Source: Hyposmocoma kahamanoa (taxonomy: Eukaryota > Arthropoda > Insecta > Lepidoptera > Cosmopterigidae). Taken from it: a stretch of DNA of 64,000 nt. This document shows, piece after piece, positions 1 to 10,400 of the stretch. A program made the position numbers and the translations under genes. Every line of letters begins with the position of its first letter. Position 1 is the stretch's first letter. The notes beneath the pieces were generated by a model that saw only the letters and a list, made by a program, of their open reading frames with translations, was not told where the DNA came from and made no database searches. Location of the stretch: contig NW_020653750.1 in the NCBI RefSeq assembly GCF_003589595.1, positions 3,320,678-3,384,677 on the forward strand, read 5' to 3'.

Positions 1-304
1 GGTAAGTTTTTAATTTTTTTTATACTTAGTGACCGACTCGTATTATATATTATACAGGGTTATTTGTAAAATACTGATTTTTACAAGACATAATAAATAT
101 ACCAAAAATAAACTTTTCAAAATTTCTGTTGAGCTATCTGACACTTTTTACATCGTATTTGTTAGTAAGGTAGTACAAACGTCCACCCGATCCCCTACAA
201 CCCCCCACCTCCACTCTTGCATTTTGCATCGGATTGGTATTTACGCGCTTTCTTTTGTTACCACATAGAGTAATCACCGTTTAGAGCGATTTATTTGAAT
301 ACTT

Positions 305-985
305 AGATAGATAGATAAACACTTTATTCACTGATATAACACAAATACAGATTAAGTATAAAAGAAAAAACAAAACATGATTGTCATAGCAGTGAAACGG
401 CGCTGACTCAGCATATGCCAAAGTTTCCTAAGGTGCTGGTTTTCAGTCAGAACCAACGAGAGGGATTAAGTTATTTGAAAGCAAAAATGTAACGACTACG
501 AGTAAAGTTATACATTGACAATAATAACATACATAGTAAAGTGTAAATAGTGCATCTAAAATAACCTGTTTGACATGTAATTGCATGAGCAAATGTGAAT
601 ATAATTACAGCTGTAGGTGTAAGTTATGACTGTAAAGAGGATTTAATATTGTGTAATGTAATTAGTATTATAATATAATTATACTCATAATAAGAATAGA
701 TCAAAACAACAACAAAATTCGATTCTAGACAGACTACGTTAAAGAATAAAAACACACTACACAGATTTTTGAAGTGAGTATAGGTGTTACCGGTACAGTG
801 CTTTGAATTTGGGTTTGGATGTCTCGTTGCGTATAGGTGGTGGAATATTATTCCAGCATTTTGAGGCCGAGTATTTGAAACTACCTCGAAAAGCTGCGGT
901 TCTATGTTGTGGTACCATAAGAACACATGATCGGACAGATCGCTCTCTGTAGCGTACATTAATACTAGATGACCACATTAGTTCT
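305..985 (-). mobile_element. 3' fragment of a CR1/jockey-type LINE
   Basis: On the - strand, 978-787 encodes a piece resembling the C-terminal end of LINE reverse transcriptases (HRTAAFRGSF followed by CWNNIPPPIRN). The strand then runs through 3'UTR-like sequence to an AATAAA-containing end followed by a short (TCTA)n tail at about 305-315. It is 5'-truncated and lies in the intron of the upstream + strand gene. No catalytic part remains. Confidence 0.6.
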
Positions 986-1192
986 TCATAAAGATATTCT
1001 ATTTTTATTTAAAAGTAAAATCTAATGAATTATTAAAAGTAATTAATTATCAAACAGTCCTGGGAGGTTGTTAGTATTTTACAATAAACCCTGCACATAT
1101 GAGCGGAGAATTTTTAGCTACCAATGTAGTTATACTCAAATCACTCTCCATGCTACTTATTGAAAAATTATAACAAACTGACAGCTATATAA

Positions 1193-1658
1193 AGCCGGGT
1201 TTTCACTATACGAGTGGACTCGGACACGGTTCTATTCTTACGAGTATACTCAGACCATTTAATAAAAACAAAGTGGCGCCAACTAAGAAAAAGTGGAATG
1301 AACGTGACAATAAAGGGTTTTAAACATATTTTGATCTTTCTTTGCCACTTCGCGTATAAAACTTTTGTAGAACCTAGTTAGTCATGTCTTAAAATCCATT
1401 TTCTTGTACCAATTTTTCTCTTGCTTTGATATTTCCCTTCAATGAGTTTGTACTTCAGCCATTAACATATCTGCTGCAAGTTGTCCACCTCGCAGCACCA
1501 GATCAGTCTTAGCTCATTTTGCTTCTTCAAGGAAACAAATGCTGCTCGGACGTTGATGAACTTGTAAGGTGTAAACCGAAATCCGAGTGGACTCCTATAC
1601 GATCTAATTCGTACGAGTGCACTCGGTCCGAGAGCACTCGTATAGTGAAAACCCGGCT
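1193..1658. mobile_element. 466-bp MITE with TAA target duplication (PIF/Harbinger-like)
   Basis: The ends are inverted repeats starting AGCCGGGTTTTCACTATACG: 24 identical bases, then further matches (CTCGGAC) after two mismatches. TAA flanks both sides at 1190-1192 and 1659-1661. A 3-bp TWA duplication is characteristic of PIF/Harbinger elements. No transposase is inside. It lies in the intron of the upstream gene. Confidence 0.8.
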
Positions 1659-1884
1659 TAAGTAGCTGCGAAATAAGTTTACCTTGAAAAATAATGTTGC
1701 CATTTTATTGTAATGTAGTTATTTGCGTTCTCAATTCTGTGGTTGTGAAAAGGGGCACAACTAAAAAAACAACTTTACAAAGAGACGCAACAACGATGCA
1801 ACGACGCAACAGTTAAAGCTTAATTTGATATTAAGCGTTAAGTATTTTTCGTATATAGTTAAATAAGTCGATATGCTAACATGA

Positions 1885-2055
<171 letters not shown>

Positions 2056-2702
2056 GCAATTTTATAGATACTGTAGCAGTTTTATGTAGTAATGTTACTA
2101 TTGCATTAAATAAGTAGTCAAATTCAATTTTGATTCTTCTACTTATATAATATTCAAGTACCGTATGTGTACTGTACTGAATTGAGCTATATTTTTGGCT
2201 TGTGTCCTTCTCATTATTTCTTTATAATAACGTTGGTATGACTTAGAAACGTACCAATATAAAACTACACTAATATTATATTTTCTTGTGTAGTTCTTAT
2301 TTACTTAATATTCGATGGGTGCTATTATCCCTCTAAATTTCTTATTCTCTTTAAAAGACATAATAAATTTTAAAATGCATTATCGTGGTGTAGTTATAGT
2401 ATGTATTATGCCATTTTTTTTTTCACTTTTTAGGTATTAAAAATGCGCAGTCAAAAATAGAAATGTATATACTTAAAATTATTGTACTAGGAATTTACAA
2501 ATTACGCATTGTTTCAAAGTTATATATATATTTTATGCGATTTTTTTTTCTATAAAAATGTTTACGTTTCGTCTTTATATAAACTATGTACGATATAGTC
2601 AAACAGCTGATAAATAATAGAAGTTTACCTGGTAACCAAAAATACAAATTTTTGATGTTTTTATTAATTTGGCAAGTTATTTTTGTCAATATAATAAAAA
2701 CA
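2056..2702. other. 3' flank of the upstream gene, no gene seen
   Basis: AT-rich sequence after the TAG of the first gene, with a possible polyadenylation signal near 2360. No splice-bounded coding sequence or clear repeat was recognised here. Confidence 0.5.
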
Positions 2703-3006
2703 TCTTGACGATGGGCAAGCACTCAGCTAGTACAGCTATATTATAAGGTGTTCTCTGCTGTACGTACATTTTCTCGATCGGCTGTAATTGGTTTCGAGCA
2801 TTGCCGATTTATCGATTGTTCGCGGGCACTGTTCTTAGAGATTAGCCTGTCATTGGAAGCACGTGTCCCCACAATCGACAATAAATTAAAACTCTGCTGA
2901 GTATAGTACAATAAGCAAGCAGATAAGGCGTTATAGAATCGGCGTTTGCAATGATAGCGCCAGTTATGGTATGGCCCAACGTGTGACTCATTGCCCATCG
3001 TCAAGA
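2703..3006. mobile_element. 304-bp MITE-like inverted-repeat element
   Basis: The ends are 16-bp inverted repeats: TCTTGACGATGGGCAA at 2703-2718 and its complement at 2991-3006. The interior is non-coding and somewhat GC-richer than its surroundings. I could not fix a target duplication, so the superfamily is unknown. A second MITE begins 7 bp further on. Confidence 0.6.
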
Positions 3007-3012
3007 GTATTA

Positions 3013-3231
3013 CGGCTGGTTCACACTTGTACGGTTTATTCGATTCAGTTTTCTTATTGGGTTTACTGTGTACGTGTTTCCAGTGACAATACACGGCAAC
3101 GAAAATAAATAAATCGGTGTTTTCACGGTGTACGGTTTTACCGTATGGTGTCAATTGAACCATATTTTACATTCGCCACTGAAACCGTCTATCAAAACTA
3201 CTCTGTAAACTGTACAAATATGAACCAGCTC
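3013..3231. mobile_element. 219-bp MITE with TTA target duplication
   Basis: The ends are imperfect inverted repeats around GCTGGTTCACACTTGTACGG, with TTA on each side (3010-3012 and 3232-3234). The size, terminal repeats and 3-bp TTA duplication suggest a PIF/Harbinger-type MITE. It is non-coding. Confidence 0.65.
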
Positions 3232-3234
3232 TTA

Positions 3235-4345
3235 ATAGTTTCACAGTTATACACGTATAGAATTACTATAGATATTATAGAATTCGGCATCTAAACGCGC
3301 TTTAGAATCACACTACAATATACCAAGATAGACCTGTTTAGTCTACATTTTGTTTTGCTTATTTGATCGATTTAATTACTTTATGAAGCTGATTATCTTA
3401 CGTACTCATCGTTTTTATTTGTCTTGAATGTTATATTTTTAATAAAGAATCATAATTGTACATGTAGACTAATTTAACCCAGCGATTTCTTATACAGGAT
3501 ATAATGTACCGGACGTTTCTGCATATAAAATCATTTGTTTTATTTTTATTTATTATATATTTTTTTCAATATTGTGATCTCAAGTAAATAATGAGAATAG
3601 TTCAATTTACTATGCAAATGCCTGTCAAGGTTATCGCAGTGTCAATGTCAACTAAGATTTTTGTGTTTGTGTTAAGAATAAGCAAATCATTGTTAAATTT
3701 GTAACTGAAAGTTGATAGTTATATTCAACTACACTCGCCATCGCCATTGTAATTATATTTAGTTGAATAATAAACATTATCTACTGTTCCTAGACTTATC
3801 TTTTCTATTTTTGTGCAAAAACTACAAATTTTACCGCGTGGAACGGTTATTCCTACTACCTAATTTTAAAAGAATGGTATTTGATAATCGTAATTTAAAC
3901 TAATATTACGATATTCATCATATCCTAGTTTTAAGTCGTAAGTTGTGCAGCGAAAATCGCGAAAAACCACCCTGACCCTATGTCAACTGCGACGTTATCC
4001 TAAAAAAATCGTTTTGATTTTTTGGTACGTGAAGACTTCCTTAGAAAAATGCGCTACACATAGGTTTCCAAACTTTTTGGCTCACCGCCCACTTAGGCAA
4101 AATAATAAATCTAACGCCCACCACCACAAAAAAATAATTGAAAACACGAATTTTTTGTATATTACGTGTTACGTTGGTAAGAGCGGCTACGTGGTCTACG
4201 TTTAATTAAGCTCAGTTCCTTGGTCCACCTTGCTCCATAATCAGATTATAGTCATCTGTAAGCCAACTTCTCGTCGAAGTCAATTGACCCAGGCACAATA
4301 GTTCTGCAGTAGTAGTGGAAGAGTTGAGTACTCTGCAGATAGTCA
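3235..4345. other. gene-free AT-rich stretch
   Basis: No coding exon or recognisable repeat was found in this roughly 1.1-kb intergenic sequence. Short open frames here lack splice context and protein-like composition. Confidence 0.45.
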
Positions 4346-4655
4346 ATTTTTTTTATTTAATATCAAGTGACAAGTGACGACGAAAAGTCGTGCGCTTGAT
4401 GGTAAGCTACAGGCCTGTTCATAATAGTTGCAGTGCGCTCAGAGCTATAAATCGCAAAGATTTGAGGGGTACTGCCACTGCGCCCGCACCCCGAGACATA
4501 AGTTGACAAGTTCCATGTGCCTGTAATTTCAGCAGCACCCTTACCCTTCAAAACCGGGACACATGAACGAACGCTGACATTAATGCTTGGCGGCAGAAAT
4601 AGGTAAGGTGGCAGTACCACCCTGGACAAACTCTTTCACAAGGAGCTCTACTGCT
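4346..4655 (+). repeat. interspersed repeat, family A, copy 1
   Basis: About 310 bp, matched by 53405-53675 and by the two halves 56265-56433 and 59351-59475. Shared landmarks are GTGCGCTTGATGGTAAGC, a block around AAATCGCAAAGATTTGAGG, CCACTGCGCCCG, CATGTGCCTGTAATTTC and GGAGCTCTA near the end. It has no protein-coding content. Its class (SINE, MITE or Helitron-derived) cannot be decided from these copies. Confidence 0.7.
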
Positions 4656-5289
4656 AATTAAGTTTACCATATTATTGTAGTGTCATCAGATTTACGTAGC
4701 GGGGTACCAAAAATTGAAGTCGATCGAACGAGCGGAAACGAAATATGTCCATTGTAAGGCCGAGATCCCTAATTGGAAAAAATACGTCATTTTGAACAGC
4801 TGTTTACTAAACAGGTAAGAACCATCCCAATCTACCATTGAAAGATCTACCGTTTCCAGAGAGAACAGGCTTCAAATGAAATTAATAATAATAATAATAA
4901 TTTTATTGCACTAAAAAGCCTTAAATTAAGTAAAGTACAGTTTTGAGAAAGTTATATAAGTACAAAGTATAACACGTTAGTTGAGATAAGGCCATTATAT
5001 ACAGAGTATACTGCCGCTGACTAAAATAGAATTCTCTGAGCTTTAGTCAGCAGCTACAGAAGGAAGGTACAAATAGATCGAGTAGGTATTTAAGTTTAGA
5101 GGAAGCTATCCGTACTTATGTGGTAAAAAATTTAGTGCTAGGTATACAATAAAATAGTTTAAGCATAAAGTCCTATAAATGGTAATAAAAAGTATATAGT
5201 ATTAAAAATTTAAATAATTATAGCAATGGTAACATCTTAGTGTCTTATGAATGTATACGTATGGTAATATTATCCATAAGTGGGCATAA

Positions 5290-5400
5290 ATGTGTGTGAG
5301 TGAGTGAGTGTGCGTGTGTATGAGAGAGACAGTGAGAGAGTGAGGGATGAAGAGTGAGTGTGTGTGAGTGAGTGTGTAATGAACTGAGTGAGAGTGAAAT
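5290..5400. repeat. GT/GAGT-rich microsatellite
   Basis: A run of TGTG, GAGT and GAGA units lies just beyond the coding end of the LINE (on its 3' side), so it probably belongs to the element's 3'UTR. Confidence 0.7.
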
Positions 5401-5427
5401 GCTATCGACTGAGTGAAAATCGGCGCT

Positions 5428-6355
5428 TCACCCGGGTGGTTGAAGGAGAGCTTCTGTTTCTTCGTAGTTAAGGTTCTGCAGCCATGTAGATATTGTCCTT
5501 TTAAATATGTTTTTGGGTAGAGAGTGTATGTCTAATTTCCGATGAATGGAATTATAAAGGTATGGCCCAAGGAAACCAAAAAATCTTTGGGCGAATCTGG
5601 TGTTACAATGGTATGGTTTAGCGACCAAGTGGTTTCTTCGTGTGTTATCGACAGAGTAAGGGGTTTTACAATGCTGTAGGAGAACAGTACCAGCCATGTA
5701 CAACTGGCGGACCGTGCGGACTTCGCAATATTGATAGAGGGAATGCGTGGGGAATCGCCTATGATTGAAAGTACATACTTTCAGTGATGCCCGCTGAGCT
5801 CGCTCTAGAGCCATAAAGTGGGTTTTACTGGCACCACCCCATGTAGTGATACAGTACTGATTGGCAGAGGGAAAGGTAAATACGTTTGAGGACGGAAGGG
5901 TCTGCGACGTGTCGAAGATGTTTGAACACGAAGATTAATTTACGAACTCGGTTAGCTAGTAGATCAATATATGGTTTAAATGACAATTTGCAATCTAACA
6001 CGATGCCCAGGTATTTAATTTCGGTGGCTTTCTCTAGTTGAGGGCAAGAACAGGGTAGCTTGGAACATTGAGGAGAGTGAGCGGTAATAATATGCTTGAT
6101 GGGATCTGGGAGGTAACGGTTACTTATTGAGAAGATTATATATTTTGTTTTTGAAGTGTTAAGAGTGAACAGATTATATTTCAACCACTTTGAGACTGCA
6201 TCCAGACCGTCCTGCGCAGATGTGAATACCTCGTCCCAGGTATTTCCAGAGAAGTATAGACCGGTGTCGTCGGCAAATAAAAATCGCTTTGAGAATAGTA
6301 TGTTCCTTTGGGAGCTACGGTGTCCCAAACAAAACGCCAAAACACAGGCTCCCAA
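5428..6355 (-). pseudogene. LINE reverse transcriptase remnant (frameshifted)
   Basis: This is the coding remnant of the LINE at 4880-6412. It retains the palm FADD motif and the C-terminal region, but the frame is broken once near 5820 and the fingers domain is absent. The broken protein cannot be active. Confidence 0.8.
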
Positions 6356-6412
6356 ACTTATAACTCCCTTTTTTACATTGAAGATTATGAAGATCGACCT
6401 TAGGGTCTAGGG

Positions 6413-7489
6413 TTTAGACTCTTTTTTCTTGCCGATAAAAAGACAAATTACAGCAAGCAATAATAATCAGATTTGCAGACATCTTAACAAGGTTAATAAG
6501 GAAATAAACACAAAGTTCATATGTTAATATGATTTTATTACATCAACAAAAATATCATGAAACAATACATAGTTTATCCATCGGTATTTTCGTCCTCATA
6601 CACAACTTCATTATCTTCTTATGACGGCTACCTTTCTCAAATGATAACTTATTGAGCACACTCTATACAATAATTGCTAAAATAGTTTGTGCGCAGGACT
6701 AAATCACATTAAAACATTACAAGTCGACATTATCAATGCAAAACACGCCTTCGAACGATTCAGCAGGGACCAATAGAAATAACCATTACATACATTTTAG
6801 CGCGAGCGAAACTATTCAATTTTGTATTCACAAAATGTACGCACATAAGAAAGAACTTTTAGTCCCCGAGTATCAGCAATAAAATAATATACATTTCAGG
6901 AAAATTAAAAACTAACAAACAACTCTTAAATTCCTCGTCTCATGTGAGATTTATCGACTAATTCCATTAAACTAACATTCTAAAACTAATTATAAATCAT
7001 CGTTTATCTATCACTATCCTAAAACGTACTCGTATATCGTCACATTTGACTTAAACATTCTTGGCTACTGTAGAATCACTTTGACGTAAAACATATTTCA
7101 TCTTACTTCTAGCAATTATATCAAGAAATAAACTTCTGCGAACCTTGCCGTAATATCCTAACATAGCAAGTAGAGATCCTTATGAAAACATTACTTCGTT
7201 ATTTCGGCATATTCCTACTGGTTTTTCATAGAGTTCCCTATCATTCACGTTCAGTTTTATTTCTTCTACCGTAGTTCTCTTACCAACGTCTGCAATATAA
7301 AACCAAACTCGAAACTCCACAAAACTTAACGACACACAGTTTATTATCGAAAGTTGCACTTCAAGGTTTCGCGTAAAGTTTTGTGGAGAACGTGATTACG
7401 CTAACACTAAAGTCAAATATAATTGTAACACGACTTCAATGTGACGATGATAGTAAGGCGTTGTCATTATAAGTATGGGAATAGCACAG
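6413..7489 (-). other. predicted 3'UTR and downstream flank of the LUC7-like gene
   Basis: Downstream of the LUC7-like stop at 7490, the - strand has AATAAA signals at about 7340, 7256 and 6533. The stretch lacks recognisable repeats until the LINE at 6412, consistent with a long 3'UTR with alternative poly(A) sites. The exact end cannot be read from sequence alone. Confidence 0.5.
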
Positions 7490-10400
7490 CTATTCGCGAC
7501 GACGTTCGCGCGAAGTAGAGCGATGCGACCGACTGCGTCGCGAGTGGTCGCGACCGCGAGAACCCTCGCGCTTACTCCTACTTCGTGACCGACTACGCCT
7601 GAAACAAATAATTCATTAATCTGTATGATAGTCATTAGTTTTTTAAAAGTACCTTTTCTAATTTTATTTATATTTCACATTTATTCACAAAATGTCTAAG
7701 AATAATTTATAATAAAAAAGAGCTATATTTATATACATTGAAATAACAACAATATAGCCTTGATTTTAAATAATATAATCTAAAGCTACACATGTAGATA
7801 AAAAGGTAAGAGTCTCAGCTGGAACTGTTTTTCAGAATTTACCTCTTTGATGGCACTCGCTACATTTTATACTAGTAATAGTAGGCGGCGCCCCAAGTAG
7901 CTCCAATAAAATTGTCACTAAAATATACACAACTCAAACTTATATCTGATGGTACCAGTCACATGATATATTCAATTATATATTAAATACTCTTAATTTG
8001 AAGTTGTCCTCACTTGCGTTCCCGGTCGCGATCACGCTCGCGATCGCGATCCTTGCTCTTGCGGTCGCGCTCACGCTCGCCGCGATCGCGATCTCGTTCC
8101 CTTGCAGTTTCCCTGTGTCTTCGCGCTCGTCTGTCGAGCTCGCGTCCACCGACGTAATGGCGGCGTCCACTACTACGCTCTCTTTCGATCGCCCCACGTT
8201 CTTCGCGACGCTTGTCTACAGTTTTCTGCGAAGAAAATAAGACGCTATAGGAATGTTCCTCTGAGACTGTCAATTAAAAAGCAAACAGGTATAAATTATC
8301 TAATCTTAATCATTCATTTACCAGCACAAAAAATGGCTGGTGTTTAGCAGGAACGAAATTTTAACCCTTAGCTTATGAGTAGCTTACTTTAGAATAACTT
8401 ACTAACCTTAAGTTCAGCAAGCTTCTCCCGAATCGTTATGAATCCAAGATGTAACTTTCCTCCAAAATGATCAGCCAATCGCCTGTCATTGTCATGGATT
8501 CCAAGGTATGCAGAGCACACTTCACAAACGCGTAATTTTTGTTGTTGATATGAAGAAGCAGGCATAGAGTTGCGGTATTCCTGTTCTGCTACTGCTTTCT
8601 TTTTGCGCAATTCGTCGATCTGAAATTAATAACGTCATTATTGATATACTCTATATTTGATATAAATCAGTCTTAAATGGAATCTAAACAACATACCTCT
8701 CCCATAAGTTTCATGCTCTCCTCAACCATTCCTTCTTCTCCAAGAGCCTCAGCCCGAGCCAGCTTCTGACCAATTTGCTCAGCAAGTTCATGGACAGCAT
8801 TGGCCTTCTCGGTCACTTCAGCAGAGAGCTCCTCTTGAGTTTCAGCAAGGCGTTGTTTGGCCGCTGCAGTACGACGATCGCAATCCGCTATAAAGGCCTC
8901 CAAATGTTCCGTAGCCTACATAAAAGCGTACACGTTAATACCAATATAATAATCATAGGAAAAAATGTATTTTAGCAATATAATATACTGACGACAAAAG
9001 CATTTTTAACAAAAAAAAAACAATGATGGTAATTTTTTTTTTCTTCAAGTTTTGTAAGAGGCGGTATATCTTCACTAAACAATAGATTATACTCTGGTAT
9101 ACTTACAAAAAATAGACCAGTAGAAAAGTTTGAAGGACATGAGATTATTACAGGACATTCTGCAATAGCTCAGTGTAATAAAAATACATACAGCCATGCC
9201 CAAAAGTATTAGTTTCCCGACATTTTGTGATTTTTTTTTTTTTTTTTTTTTTATTAAAAATGGACGTACTCTTGACCACTACCTAGCCCTAGAGCAAAGA
9301 TGAGGTCTACGTTGGTACGAGCTCGCCTAGAAGATGCCTATTCAATCGCACCTTGAAAATATTCGGGTTGTATGTACTCGGAAAAAATAGACGCAGGCAG
9401 GGAATTGCAGTCACGGGCTGTGCGCATTATAAAAGATGACGAAAAGCGCTTAGTACGTCTTAAAGGAATATCAACCAGGTGAGGGTGATATCCCGCCGTT
9501 CGTCTAGATGTCCGATGGTAAAAGGGGGCGGATGGAATGAGCTGGTGGAGCTCATGGGCACACTCTCCGAAGTATAATCTGTAAAAAACCGACAGACCCG
9601 CGACCTTTCGCCGATGGGCTAAACTATGAAGTTTATATTCGAGCTCATCGTCGCCAATAAGCCTCCTGGCTCTGCGATCAATCGAGTCAAGAGCCTCTAG
9701 TTGGTATTTCGCTGAGCCATCCCACAGGTGACTGCAATACTCCATGCAAGACCGGACCTGCGCTTTATATAAGGTTAAAAGCTGTCCAGGCGAGAAGTAT
9801 CGCTTCACCTTGTTAAGGATACCCAGCTTCTTGGCTGCAGTTTGCGCTGACTCTATAGAAGCGCCAAAGTTGAGGTTTGCGCTTAATGTCATGCCAAGAA
9901 GCTCTAGGCGGTCGGTAACTGGGACAGATACACCCCGGAAAGTAGGAGTCAGATCAAATGGACTCCTTTTTGCGGAAAAAAGACAGGCCTGCGTTTTGGT
10001 GGCGTTGAAGCTGACCAGATTGTTGTCACCCCACTGGGCAACAAGACTTAAGGTCAGGTTCGTTCGCTCTACCATAGCCTCTCTCAGCGAACGAATATCT
10101 TCCCTGCCGTCTCTTGCGCTAGACAGATATCTCTCGGTAACTGTACTGTCATCTGCATACCCAACTATACCCGGGACCAATAGGTCATTGATGTGTAGCA
10201 GGAAAAGAGTCGCCGAGAGAACAGACCCTTGAGGAACTCCAGCATCAATAGCCGTCAAGTCAGATGAGCAGCCTTCAATGACTACTCGAATCGACCGTTC
10301 CCCAAGGAAATCTGATATCCAGCTGCAAAAGTCGGCAGGGATGCCGTAAGCAGGAAGCTTGCTCAGCAAACTTGCATGCCAAACCCTGTCGAAGGCCTTT

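Larger units (their letters stand above)
4880..6412 (-). mobile_element. 5'-truncated LINE (CR1/jockey-like) with (ATT)n tail
   Basis: The - strand carries the second half of a LINE polymerase. The 6355-5825 part has the catalytic FADD box (FLFADDTGLYFSG) and a thumb motif (IKYLGIVLDCKLSF). The 5814-5428 part continues with MALERAQRASLKV to the C-terminus. A single frameshift near 5820 separates the two: the expected WGGASKTHF reading is broken after HYMGWCQ. The 3' end is AGTGCAATAAAATTATTATT with an ATT repeat at about 4885-4905. The 5' half of the reverse transcriptase and any endonuclease are missing, so this is a dead insertion. Confidence 0.85.

Noticed and set aside
29..268. 79-codon open frame on the + strand near the window start
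   Set aside because: It lies inside the intron of the first gene and the predicted peptide has no protein-family character.
7396..7635. 79-codon - strand frame starting MTIIQINELFVSG
   Set aside because: It overlaps the real RS-domain exon (7598-7490) in another frame. The spliced frame gives alternating Arg-Ser, which is the meaningful one.
7998..8347. Two + strand open frames opposite the LUC7-like exon 6
   Set aside because: They are antisense shadows of the Arg/Asp/Glu-rich codons of that exon.
9217..9230. Target-site duplication for the LINE at 9231-11345 (TTTTGTGAT near 9222 against AAAATGTGAT near 11365)
   Set aside because: Only TGTGAT matches exactly and the 5' end of the element is uncertain, so chance cannot be excluded.
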